Positions 1-6,547 of a stretch of 6,715 nt of DNA are shown in pieces. The notes beneath the pieces are model-generated. The model worked only from the letters and a program-made list of their open reading frames with translations. It searched no databases and was not told the DNA's origin. Numbering within the stretch: the stretch's first letter is position 1; every line of letters begins with the position of its first letter. The stretch is from the NCBI GenBank assembly GCA_002780675.1, contig PEUR01000064.1:1-6715 (forward strand), written 5' to 3'. Source of the DNA: Gallionellales bacterium CG03_land_8_20_14_0_80_55_15 (lineage in GTDB: Bacteria; Pseudomonadota; Gammaproteobacteria; Burkholderiales; Gallionellaceae). A program made the translations under genes and the position numbers.

Positions 1-431
1 CCTGTTTTCAAGTCAAATTGACTAACGCCCGCTTGCGCTTTGATCGCCGGGTCGGTGCCAGCGTTTTTAGCAACATTCAGCCTGTTCTCTGGATTGATCA
101 GCAGCATCGCAGTCAGGGTGAGCGCCGTTGTATTGGTTGAAGGCAGTTCTTCGTGATCGGCGCGACCGGACTTTTCGTCAGTCGTTTTTTGTGACGGTAA
201 GGGCTGTGCGTCTGTCGGAGGGGGGGCAGACGCACTATTGGTATCTGCCATTTGTTGTGACAGCAGTGCTGCGAATGCATCGGGCTTTTGCTCGTCCGGT
301 TTATTTTGTGCCGTGTGATGTGCTGAAATAGCCGAGGTGTCGTTGCGCGTGCCTGCGAATGTTGAGGGGGAGGTTGAAGCGGATTTCGCTGGTGCGGCTT
401 GCGGGGCGATGCTGATTGCTTGACTTAACAT
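1..431 (-). CDS. fliK: Flagellar hook-length control protein FliK, N-terminal part (runs off the left edge)
   Basis: The frame starts at the ATG at 429-431 and stays open for 143 codons to the window edge, so only the N-terminal part is present. FliK is exported during hook assembly, measures hook length and switches the export gate from rod/hook to filament substrates. Seen here: an N-terminus beginning MLSQAISIAP, rich in Ala, Ser, Thr, Pro and Gln with no predicted globular core, and a short FAALLSQQMA stretch near residues 53-62 of the kind found in FliK N-termini. The conserved C-terminal switch domain lies outside the window. A Shine-Dalgarno AGGGAG lies 7 bases before the ATG. The call rests mainly on position directly after fliJ, as in fliFGHIJK operons, plus composition; the family is poorly conserved in this part. 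A seven-C run near codons 68-70 is a possible slippage site but the frame reads through cleanly. Confidence 0.85.
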   Translation of the reverse strand, partial: MLSQAISIAPQAAPAKSASTSPSTFAGTRNDTSAISAHHTAQNKPDEQKPDAFAALLSQQMADTNSASAPPPTDAQPLPSQKTTDEKSGRADHEELPSTNTTALTLTAMLLINPENRLNVAKNAGTDPAIKAQAGVSQFDLKT

Positions 432-438
432 GATATTG

Positions 439-444
439 CTCCCT
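439..444 (-). promoter_or_regulatory. Ribosome binding site of fliK
   Basis: On the minus strand this reads AGGGAG, 7 bases before the fliK ATG. It supports the start at 431 over the out-of-frame ATG near 473, which would open a frame overlapping fliK with no family resemblance. Confidence 0.7.
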
Positions 445-448
445 GTTT

Positions 449-467
449 GTGAGGGGGATCGCCTCAC
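449..467 (-). promoter_or_regulatory. Small hairpin just upstream of the fliK ribosome binding site
   Basis: The minus strand reads GTGAGG, seven loop bases, then CCTCAC, a perfect 6-bp stem ending 4 bases before the AGGGAG of fliK. In the mRNA it would sit right beside the ribosome binding site and could affect fliK translation. That role is inference; a 6-bp stem can occur by chance. Confidence 0.25.
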
Positions 468-551
468 CTTTCATGAATCGTTTGTTCTGAAACCCTTTTT
501 TAGTCCCTGAGAAAAACGAAACTAAGCAAATAAATCCAAAGGTTAAATATA

Positions 552-566
552 GGGTGCGATGCACCC
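552..566 (-). terminator. Hairpin in the fliJ-fliK gap, possible weak terminator or attenuator
   Basis: The minus strand reads GGGTGC-ATC-GCACCC, a 6-bp, GC-rich stem with a 3-base loop, 74 bases after the fliJ stop. It is followed by TATATTTAA, which is T-rich but not a clean T run. It could end or reduce transcription from the fliF operon before fliK. On the plus strand no T run follows, so it would act only in the minus direction. The broken T tract keeps confidence low. Confidence 0.35.
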
Positions 567-640
567 GTCAGGCGATCAGGTTAATCGAGATAGGTATTTG
601 AATTTGTTTATTTTTTTTGTTGGAAATGCTTTTCATTGGT

Positions 641-1090
641 TTATTTGTCCTGCGTCTTGTAGGCGACAAATCTCCCGGTATGCTCGTCCATTGCGCGTTG
701 TTCTTGCTTGGCTTCAATCTTGTGTTGTTCTTCGACATGGCGCTGTTGCAAGGTGTCGAAGGACTTTAACTTGCGCTGGGTAGTGCTGAATTCGCCGCGT
801 CCTCTTAGCGTAGATAATTTGCTTTGTTCGACTGCATTGCTTTGTTGGACAATGGCGGCATCCAGCTTGTAGATGAATTCCTGAAAATTGCGCAACAGGG
901 CAGGATCCATGCCTTGCTTGCTGGCAGCTTGCAGGCGATCCTGATAATCCCTGCGATATTGCTGTAACACCTCCAGTTTGGTTTGCGTGTCATGTTGTTG
1001 CTTGTTGAGCTGGCCGAGTTTGCGTGTGGCGGAGTCATTTCTCATACTCGCCAAATCCAGCAAGGGTTGCAAATGAAAGGTTTTGTTCAT
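641..1090 (-). CDS. fliJ: Flagellar export protein FliJ
   Basis: This 149-residue protein matches the usual FliJ length of about 147. FliJ is a small soluble coiled-coil protein that fits in the centre of the FliI ATPase hexamer, like the gamma stalk of F1, and links the ATPase to the export gate protein FlhA. The sequence shows long charged, Gln-rich helices with no Gly- or Pro-rich breaks except near residues 60-64 (GMDPA), which would be the turn between two antiparallel helices. The N-terminus (LQPLLDLASMR) and the C-terminal part (FDTLQQRHVEEQHKIEAKQE, about 111-130) are in family style. It begins 11 bases after the fliI stop. No strong Shine-Dalgarno is visible before its ATG, so translation may depend on ribosomes finishing fliI. 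Low sequence conservation is normal in this family; context and shape make the call secure. Confidence 0.93.
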   Translation of the reverse strand: MNKTFHLQPLLDLASMRNDSATRKLGQLNKQQHDTQTKLEVLQQYRRDYQDRLQAASKQGMDPALLRNFQEFIYKLDAAIVQQSNAVEQSKLSTLRGRGEFSTTQRKLKSFDTLQQRHVEEQHKIEAKQEQRAMDEHTGRFVAYKTQDK

Positions 1091-1101
1091 GTCAAGTCAC
1101 G

Positions 1102-2544
1102 TTAATGTGCGGGTTCAAATAAAGCGGCCAGTTGCGCGATACTGGCATCATAGCTTTCCCTTTGATTCATGCCCTGTTTGAGAAATTGTTCCATGCGCGG
1201 GTAAATTTTGATCGCTTCGTCCAGTAGGGGATCGCTGCCGCTAATATAAGCGCCGACGCTTATCAAGTCGCGGTTGCGCTGGTAATGCGCATACATATGT
1301 TTGAAGCGTTGCACCAGCGAGGCGTGTTCGGGGGTGGCCAGATGCGACATCACGCGGCTGATCGAGGCTTCGATGTCTATGGCGGGGTAATGTCCCTGTT
1401 CCACCAGGCGTCGTGACAGCACGATGTGGCCGTCCAGAATGGCGCGCGCGCTGTCGGCAATCGGGTCTTGCTGGTCGTCACCCTCGGTCAGCACGGTATA
1501 AAAAGCGGTGATCGAACCACTGCCTTCCAGCCCGTTGCCGGCGCGTTCCACCAGTTGCGGCAGTTTGGCGAACACGGAAGGCGGATAGCCTTTGGTCACG
1601 GGGGGTTCGCCGACCGCCAGCGCGATTTCGCGTTGTGCCATCGCGTAACGCGTCAGTGAGTCCATGATTAACAACACATTTTTTCCCTGGTCGCGGAAGT
1701 ATTCGGCGATGGTGGTGGCGTAGGCCGAACCCTGCATACGCATCAGTGGCGAAGTGTCGGCGGGTGTCGCCACGACCACTGAGCGCGCCATGCCTTCAGG
1801 ACCTAGAATATCGTTGATGAATTCCTTCACTTCGCGCCCCCGTTCGCCGATCAGTCCGACCACGGTGACATCGGCGCTGGTGTAGCGCGCCATCATGCCG
1901 AGCAGCACGCTTTTACCCACGCCGCTACCGGCGAACAGCCCCATGCGCTGTCCGCGTCCTACGGAGAGCAGACTGTTGATGGCGCGCACCCCGACATCCA
2001 GCGGGGTATCAATCGAGGCGCGTTCCAGTGGGTTGAAAGGGCGGCTTTGCAGCGGGGCGCTGGCGGTTTCCAGCAAAGGCCCCAGTTGATCGAGCGGTTT
2101 GCCCGCGCCATCCAATACGCGACCCAGCAGCATATCGCCTACCGGCAGATGCTTGGCGCGGTCAGACAGGCGGCGGCGCAGCGGTTTGCGTTTGCCGCCG
2201 AGTTTCAGGACATGCGCCGGTTCTAGCGGCATGACATGCGCACCGGGAATCAGACCATACAAATCATTTTCCGGCATCAAAAAAAGTTTTTCGCCGGAGA
2301 ATCCGACGACTTCCGCCTCAACCGTAGTCCGTTCCAGGCGTATCGCGCAAGTGCTGCCCACCGGCATTTGCAATCCGACCGCCTCCATAACCAGACCCGT
2401 CACCTTGGTCAGATGCCCGACGATAGGCATGGGATTACAGTCGCCCACATATTCCTGTCCTTCGGCGAGAAATTCCTGCCAGCGCAGACTGTGTGGGGAG
2501 GGGGTGGGAGAATCGGCTATCGAGGCTTGTGCTAGATCATCCAC
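1102..2544 (-). CDS. fliI: Flagellum-specific ATPase FliI
   Basis: FliI is the hexameric ATPase of the flagellar type III export apparatus, related to the F1 beta subunit. It acts at the cytoplasmic base of the basal body, with FliH and FliJ, to unfold and hand over export substrates. The 480 residues show an N-terminal beta-barrel region, then Walker A AGSGVGKS at 205-212, GERGREV at 233-239, Walker B LLIMD at 291-295 running into DSLTRYA, GEPP at 312-315, KGYPPSVFA at 318-326 and DGHIVLSR at 371-378. All catalytic motifs are intact. The start is a GTG at 2542-2544, preceded by AGGA with a 6-base spacer. It overlaps the end of fliH by 13 bases. The ATG lying inside the overlap is in the fliH frame, and the first ATG with context in the fliI frame is near codon 39, within conserved sequence, so GTG is preferred. 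Confidence 0.98.
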   Translation of the reverse strand: MDDLAQASIADSPTPSPHSLRWQEFLAEGQEYVGDCNPMPIVGHLTKVTGLVMEAVGLQMPVGSTCAIRLERTTVEAEVVGFSGEKLFLMPENDLYGLIPGAHVMPLEPAHVLKLGGKRKPLRRRLSDRAKHLPVGDMLLGRVLDGAGKPLDQLGPLLETASAPLQSRPFNPLERASIDTPLDVGVRAINSLLSVGRGQRMGLFAGSGVGKSVLLGMMARYTSADVTVVGLIGERGREVKEFINDILGPEGMARSVVVATPADTSPLMRMQGSAYATTIAEYFRDQGKNVLLIMDSLTRYAMAQREIALAVGEPPVTKGYPPSVFAKLPQLVERAGNGLEGSGSITAFYTVLTEGDDQQDPIADSARAILDGHIVLSRRLVEQGHYPAIDIEASISRVMSHLATPEHASLVQRFKHMYAHYQRNRDLISVGAYISGSDPLLDEAIKIYPRMEQFLKQGMNQRESYDASIAQLAALFEPAH

Positions 2545-3281
2545 GATGTGTCCTGCCCGATGGATTCCACGACGTGTTTCCAGCGTGTCGCATTGCTGGC
2601 ATCAACATTGCTGTGGGCGGTTTCGACACGGCATCCGCCGCGCTCGATTTGTTCGTCGGTAAATAGCTGCCAGCCGGATTGAGCCAGTTGCTCACCCATC
2701 TGTTCGCGCACCAGTGCGGCATCATCAGGGTGTAACACTAAATGTGCGTTCTGGTTAAAGTGCGGCAAGCTGGCGATAGCCGTGCTGACGATTTTTAAAA
2801 TAATTTCGGGTTTGGTCTGTAAGGTTGCCAGCACCATTTTGCGGGCGATTTCCAATGACAAATCGAGTAAAGACTGCGCTATTTGTTCATCAATCTGGTT
2901 GAGCGCCATTTGCAGATTGTCCAGCAAGGTTTGCAACTGCGCCGTATTGAGTTGCGCCTGGGCTATCCCCTCCGCGTAGCCCGCTTGTTGACCTTCCGCG
3001 TAACTTGTTTCGCGAGCCTGTTGCAGGGTGGCTTGCAATTCGGCGGCGGCGTGTTGGCGGGCGAGCAACTGTTCAGCCGAGGGTTGTTCGGCAGGATGCT
3101 TTTGATTGACCGCATCCAGCCGTTCGGTATTGCTTTGCGCGGCGGGCATTGCATCGGGCTTTGCGTCGAAGGATGCCAGTTCCCAGCGTTGATAGGCCGT
3201 GAGTTGTTCCTTGGCAAGACCAGCCGTTTGCACCTTGCCAGGTTTGGCAAATACCGCTTGGGAAAATAGTGGATCAGACAT
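2532..3281 (-). CDS. fliH: Flagellar assembly protein FliH, regulator of the export ATPase
   Basis: FliH dimerises, binds the FliI N-terminus, holds its ATPase activity down in solution and tethers it to the C-ring protein FliN and to FlhA. The 249-residue length is within the family range. Visible parts: an N-terminal YQRWELASF stretch (about 30-38) whose Trp-bearing region is the FlhA/FliN contact in studied FliH proteins; an Ala/Gln-rich middle; the hallmark GxxxG repeat (Gly97, Gly101, Gly105 within [11 protein letters not shown]); then a long helix and the C-terminal domain with LHPDD at 183-187 and GGCRVET at 215-221. It starts with ATG at 3279-3281, overlapping the fliG stop by 8 bases, with a strong AAGGGAG (3291-3297) 9 bases upstream. 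Its TAG stop lies 13 bases inside fliI. Confidence 0.95.
   Translation of the reverse strand: MSDPLFSQAVFAKPGKVQTAGLAKEQLTAYQRWELASFDAKPDAMPAAQSNTERLDAVNQKHPAEQPSAEQLLARQHAAAELQATLQQARETSYAEGQQAGYAEGIAQAQLNTAQLQTLLDNLQMALNQIDEQIAQSLLDLSLEIARKMVLATLQTKPEIILKIVSTAIASLPHFNQNAHLVLHPDDAALVREQMGEQLAQSGWQLFTDEQIERGGCRVETAHSNVDASNATRWKHVVESIGQDTSWMI
2551..2556 (-). promoter_or_regulatory. Ribosome binding site that decides the GTG start of fliI
   Basis: The minus strand reads GCAGGA, with 6 bases between AGGA and the GTG at 2542-2544. It lies inside the 3' end of fliH and supports GTG initiation for fliI rather than a later ATG. Confidence 0.6.
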
Positions 3282-4266
3282 ATGCGTCGTCTCCCTTGCC
3301 GCTCAGTGCGATTTGCCCTTCATCAGATAACCTCTTGACAACTTTGAGGATTTCCTTCTGGTTGGCTTCGACATCGCTGAGTTTTACCGGTCCTTTTGAT
3401 TCGAGGTCTTCGCGCATCATCTCGGCAGCACGGGAGGACATATTCTTGAATATTTTCTCGCGCAGTTCTTCGCTCGCGCCTTTCAGCGCAAAGATCAGTG
3501 CTTCGGATTGCACTTCGCGCAGAATGAGCTGAATACCCCGGTCATCCACATCCAAAACATTCTCGAAGACAAACATCTTGTCTTCGATTTTTTGCGCCAG
3601 TTCGGGATCAAAACTGCGCACGTTCTCGATCATTTCGGCTTCCAGCGTACCCCCCATAAAGTTGAGAATATCGGCTGCCGTGCTTACCCCGCCACGCAGC
3701 GATTTCTTGCCTTTACCGCCGCCGCTGAGTAATTTGCCAAGCACATCATTCAGTTCGCGCAAGGCGACCGGTTGTACGCCATCCAGGGTGGAAATGCGCA
3801 GTAGCGCGTCATTGCGCGTCCGTTCATTGAGCATCTTCAGGATGGCAGCAGCTTGATCTGCCTCCAGATGAACCAAAATAGTCGCGATAATTTGCGGGTG
3901 TTCGTTGCCTATCATTTCGGCGACAGCGCCAGGATCCATCCATTTCAGGCTTTCGATGCCGCTGGTATCGGTGCTGTGCATGATGCGATCCAACATGCCG
4001 GAAGCTTTGTCATCCCCCAGCGCCTTGGTCAGCATGTTGCGGATATAGTTGTTGGAGTCCATGCCGATGGTGGTTTTTTCTGCGGCTGCCACCAGAAAAT
4101 TGTGGAACACCAGGGCAATCTGGTCACGGCTGAGGTTGGTCAGTTCGACCATCGCCATGCTGATTTTCTGCACCTCTTTAGGCCCCAGGTATTTGAGCAC
4201 TTCGGCGGCCTCGTTTTCGCCCAGTGTCAACAGGAAGATCGCGCTGTCTTGAATACCGTCACTCAT
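3274..4266 (-). CDS. fliG: Flagellar motor switch protein FliG
   Basis: FliG forms the upper part of the C-ring: its N domain binds the FliF tail, its middle domain binds FliM, and its C domain meets the stator protein MotA to make torque. The 330 residues match the family length. Seen: N domain 1-100, the EHPQ motif at 122-125 in the middle domain, a Gly/Lys-rich linker at 181-193, the MFVF motif at 231-234 and the torque helix after DVDDRGIQ. By my alignment from memory to E. coli FliG, the charged torque residues K264, R281, D288, D289 and R297 correspond to K262, R279, E286, D287 and K295, so charge is kept at all five. The ATG at 4264-4266 overlaps the fliF stop by 8 bases (ATGAGTGA); only a weak GGGTGA lies upstream, suggesting coupling to fliF translation. 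Confidence 0.98.
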   Translation of the reverse strand: MSDGIQDSAIFLLTLGENEAAEVLKYLGPKEVQKISMAMVELTNLSRDQIALVFHNFLVAAAEKTTIGMDSNNYIRNMLTKALGDDKASGMLDRIMHSTDTSGIESLKWMDPGAVAEMIGNEHPQIIATILVHLEADQAAAILKMLNERTRNDALLRISTLDGVQPVALRELNDVLGKLLSGGGKGKKSLRGGVSTAADILNFMGGTLEAEMIENVRSFDPELAQKIEDKMFVFENVLDVDDRGIQLILREVQSEALIFALKGASEELREKIFKNMSSRAAEMMREDLESKGPVKLSDVEANQKEILKVVKRLSDEGQIALSGKGDDAYV

Positions 4267-6013
4267 CGCCGTTCACCCAGTCTCTGATTACGCTTGCTAC
4301 GATTTTCGGATCGCGCTGGGCAATCTGCCGCGCGATTTTGAGATTTTTTTCATAGGGCTCGACAGGGGGAGTGTATTCTCCGGTCTCCTTGTCGAAGCCC
4401 GCCGTCGCCTCTTCCTCAGCCCTTTCTTGTTCACTCTCTGTCATGCCTTCCAGCCCTTCCTCAGGCAAATCCGATTCAGGGTTGAGGCCATCGTTATCTG
4501 CCTTGCCGGCTGATTTTTCTTTTTCCGTTTTGGCTGGGTGCAAGGGGCGGAATGCCGGTCTGATAATGCCGAACACCACGATCAGCATGACCAGCGTGAT
4601 GATCAGATATTTGGCAATCAACTGCGCCAGTTCTACCATTTCCGGTTGTTTCCATAGCGGGATGGCTTCCGCTACGGTTTCAGTATTATTGAATGCTGCA
4701 TTTTGTACATTAAGACTGTCGCCACGATTGGAATCGAAACCGACCGCATCCTTGACGAGATTGTTGATCTGGGATTTTTCTGCGTCGGTCAGCGGAACCA
4801 CGCTGACCTTGCCTTTGGCATCGGTGACTTTGCGGTTGTTGACCACCACGGCAACGGATAAACGCTTGATCATGCCGACGGGTAACTGGGTATGGCTGAT
4901 AGTGCGATCCACTTCGTAATTGACCGTGCTCTCCTTGTGCAGGTTGTCAATTTTGGCATCGCTGGCTATTTGCGTGCCGCCAGGTGTCGTTACGATGGGA
5001 GCCGTTGCGGGAGCCGGGGGTTGGTTGGTCAATGCGCCGGGCACACCGCCGGGATTCAGACCCGAGCCGTTTAATGTTTCCAGATTCTGCTGGCTGCGGA
5101 TCGTGCCATCAGCCGGATTCTGGTTGGGCTTGTAGGTTTCTGCGGTCTGCTCGGTGCGCGAGAAGTCAATATTGGCAGTGACTTGTGCATGGACATTATT
5201 TTCGCCGACCAGAGGGGTAAGAATGTTTTCGATGCGCTGGATGTAATTTTGCTCAATTTGTTGCACATATTTGAGCTGTTTGGCATCCAGGCCGATTCCT
5301 CCCTCTTCCTGGATTGCACTCAACAGCGAGCCATCCTGATCCACCACGGTGACATTTTTGGCTGACATTTCCGGGACACTGCTGGAAATCAAATGAATAA
5401 TCGCGCTGACCTGCGCGGTATCCAGCAGGCGGCCACCGCGTAGTGTCAGCACCACGGAGGCGCTGGGTTTCTGCTGTTCCTTGACGAATACGCTGGGCTT
5501 GGGGATGGCCAGATGAACGCGTGCGCTGGCGACTGCACTGATACTCTGCACGGATCGCGCCAACTCGCCTTCCATGGCGCGTTGGTAATTGACTTGCTCG
5601 GCAAATTGCGTAATGCCGAATTTCTGATTTTCCATCAGCTCGAAGCCGACTGTGCCGCCTTTTGGCAAGCCTTGTGCAGCCAGTTTCAGACGGGTTTCAT
5701 GGATTCGGTTGGCGGGAATCATCAAGGCGCCACCGCCTTCGGTAAATTTGTAAGGAATGTTGAGTTGTTGCAGGGATTCGATAATGGCACCGCCATCCCG
5801 GTCAGATAGATTGCTGTAAAGCACGCGGTAGTCCGGGGTTTGCCCCCACATCCATGAGCCTATAAGCAGTGAAATCAATGCCGCAATACCGACCGCCAGC
5901 CCCATTTTTTGTTGCGGGGTAAGTTGCTTGTAGCGACCGGTTATATTGCCGGGTGCCAGGACTTCCGGTACGAATTCGCCAGGCGGCGTGGGGATGATGT
6001 TTGGTTCGGTCAT
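4259..6013 (-). CDS. fliF: Flagellar MS-ring protein FliF
   Basis: FliF builds the MS ring in the inner membrane, the base on which rod, export gate and C-ring assemble. The 584 residues (usual about 550-570) show a Pro-rich cytoplasmic N-terminus, transmembrane segment 1 at about 37-56, periplasmic ring-building domains to about 450 with DYRVLYSNLS at 61-70 and ARVHLAIP at 164-171, a Gly/Pro/Ala-rich loop at about 317-347, transmembrane segment 2 at about 462-484, an acidic linker at about 495-555, and the FliG-binding tail at 556-584 (ARQIAQRDPKIVASVIRDWV). The tail is complete and ends in the overlap with fliG. It is the first gene of the minus-strand operon. No clear Shine-Dalgarno precedes the ATG; the nearest AGG is 17 bases away. 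The start is still favoured because the N-terminal length is normal. Confidence 0.98.
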   Translation of the reverse strand: MTEPNIIPTPPGEFVPEVLAPGNITGRYKQLTPQQKMGLAVGIAALISLLIGSWMWGQTPDYRVLYSNLSDRDGGAIIESLQQLNIPYKFTEGGGALMIPANRIHETRLKLAAQGLPKGGTVGFELMENQKFGITQFAEQVNYQRAMEGELARSVQSISAVASARVHLAIPKPSVFVKEQQKPSASVVLTLRGGRLLDTAQVSAIIHLISSSVPEMSAKNVTVVDQDGSLLSAIQEEGGIGLDAKQLKYVQQIEQNYIQRIENILTPLVGENNVHAQVTANIDFSRTEQTAETYKPNQNPADGTIRSQQNLETLNGSGLNPGGVPGALTNQPPAPATAPIVTTPGGTQIASDAKIDNLHKESTVNYEVDRTISHTQLPVGMIKRLSVAVVVNNRKVTDAKGKVSVVPLTDAEKSQINNLVKDAVGFDSNRGDSLNVQNAAFNNTETVAEAIPLWKQPEMVELAQLIAKYLIITLVMLIVVFGIIRPAFRPLHPAKTEKEKSAGKADNDGLNPESDLPEEGLEGMTESEQERAEEEATAGFDKETGEYTPPVEPYEKNLKIARQIAQRDPKIVASVIRDWVNGDE

Positions 6014-6057
6014 GGTATTTACGGACTACACCTGTAAGCCTCTGGGGCAGTGGGGCA

Positions 6058-6084
6058 ATTATCGGTAATTCATGATTTTGTTAA
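6058..6084 (-). promoter_or_regulatory. Candidate promoter of the fliF operon
   Basis: The minus strand carries TTAACA (6079-6084), a 15-base gap, and GATAAT (6058-6063), each five of six against the housekeeping consensus but with a short spacer. The same bases read as ACCGATAA, seven of eight against the flagellar sigma-28 -10 element GCCGATAA, with a poor -35. Either reading would start the transcript about 40 bases before fliF. Which sigma factor, if any, uses it cannot be settled from the sequence. Confidence 0.35.
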
Positions 6085-6119
6085 GGGATGAATAAAGGGG
6101 AAATCTGCTATTAGTTCTG

Positions 6120-6150
6120 TTGATGGAAAAGACCACGGTTTTGCTATCGT
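6120..6150 (+). promoter_or_regulatory. Weak candidate promoter of fliE
   Basis: TTGATG at 6120-6125 could serve as a -35 and TATCGT at 6145-6150, preceded by TG at 6142-6143, as an extended -10. The match is four of six for each and the spacer is 19 bases, so this is only a weak candidate about 50 bases before the fliE ATG. Confidence 0.2.
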
Positions 6151-6193
6151 GGGGTTGCTGTGAAGAACAGTATTGAGTGATGAATCGTCAGTC

Positions 6194-6200
6194 GGGGAGA
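6194..6200 (+). promoter_or_regulatory. Ribosome binding site of fliE
   Basis: GGGGAGA lies 5 bases before the ATG at 6206. It fixes the fliE start there rather than at the in-frame TTG at 6173, which lacks such a site and would add eleven residues not expected in the family. Confidence 0.75.
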
Positions 6201-6205
6201 GCAAA

Positions 6206-6547
6206 ATGAACAATATTTCGGCAGTAGATGGATTGTTGGCGCAGATGCGTGAAATGCGTGCGGTCGCGGCATCAGGGGGGCGTGCGCCGCTTGCTCAAAC
6301 GGGAACGGTGGAGCAAGCCGGCAAAGTGGATTTTGCCCATGTGTTGAAAACCTCGCTGGACGGGGTGGCGCAATCACAACAAAAATCTGAATCCTTGCAA
6401 AAGGCTTTTGTGATGGGTGACGATAAGGTCAGCTTGAGCGACACCATGATCGCCATGCAGAAAGCTGGCATCAATTTTCAGGCCACGGTTCAGGTGCGCA
6501 ACAAGTTTGTCCAGGCTTACAACGACATCATGAATATGCAGGTTTAA
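6206..6547 (+). CDS. fliE: Flagellar hook-basal body complex protein FliE
   Basis: FliE is a small exported protein that joins the MS ring to the proximal rod and is among the first substrates of the flagellar export gate. The 113 residues match the family length of about 104-113. The N-terminus is loosely conserved (MNNISAVDGLLAQMREM), followed by the typical VDFAHVLKTSLDGVAQSQ at 41-58 and the strongly conserved C-terminal helix at about 83-113 (AMQKAGINFQATVQVRNK, then AYNDIM). There is no signal peptide, as expected for type III export. The gene is transcribed away from fliF, as in the enterobacterial arrangement, and seems to stand alone in the window. No T-rich terminator hairpin is seen after its stop. 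Confidence 0.97.
   Translation: MNNISAVDGLLAQMREMRAVAASGGRAPLAQTGTVEQAGKVDFAHVLKTSLDGVAQSQQKSESLQKAFVMGDDKVSLSDTMIAMQKAGINFQATVQVRNKFVQAYNDIMNMQV

Larger units (their letters stand above)
432..640. other. AT-rich intergenic region between fliJ and fliK
   Basis: This 209-base gap separates fliJ from fliK in an operon whose other genes overlap or nearly touch. It contains an A-rich stretch after fliJ (minus strand, about 610-622), the hairpins at 552-566 and 449-467, and the fliK ribosome binding site. I searched by eye for sigma-54 (GG-N10-GC) and sigma-28 (TAAA-N15-GCCGATAA) promoters on the minus strand and found no convincing match. No coding frame here is supported. Confidence 0.7.
6014..6205. 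promoter_or_regulatory. Divergent control region between fliF and fliE
   Basis: This 192-base AT-rich region must carry the start signals for both the fliFGHIJ(K) operon and fliE, whose starts face away from each other. No sigma-54 element with GG-N10-GC spacing was found in either direction. GCTATT at 6107-6112 and GCTATC at 6143-6148 are loosely like a half-site of the FlhDC activator, but they point the same way, whereas known FlhDC boxes are inverted repeats, so I do not call one. A 5-bp inverted repeat, CCACG at 6133-6137 and CGTGG at 6148-6152, flanks the second of these. No coding frame is supported here. Confidence 0.6.

Noticed and set aside
226..232. Homopolymer of seven within fliK as a possible frameshift
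   Set aside because: The frame reads through from the start codon to the window edge with FliK-like composition on both sides, so no break is indicated.
301..564. Minus-strand 87-codon frame across the fliK start and its leader
   Set aside because: It overlaps the fliK start out of frame, has no family-like sequence, and fliK has a much better ribosome binding site and clear context.
2099..2662. Plus-strand 187-codon frame opposite fliI and fliH
   Set aside because: Arg-, Ser- and Pro-rich shadow translation lying wholly antisense to two well-supported genes.
3853..4287. Plus-strand 144-codon frame opposite fliG
   Set aside because: Antisense to conserved FliG N and middle domains; His- and Phe-rich shadow composition.
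4371..4919. Plus-strand 182-codon frame opposite fliF
   Set aside because: Antisense to the conserved fliF 3' half, Ser/Leu-rich shadow composition, no recognisable domain.
6131..6144. CCACGGTTTTGCT upstream of fliE as a sigma-54 element
   Set aside because: The -12 part looks right, but the position for the invariant -24 GG holds GA, and the CACG is shifted by one base.
6173..6205. Upstream in-frame TTG start for fliE
   Set aside because: TTG without a ribosome binding site; the ATG at 6206 has GGGGAGA 5 bases upstream and gives the family length.
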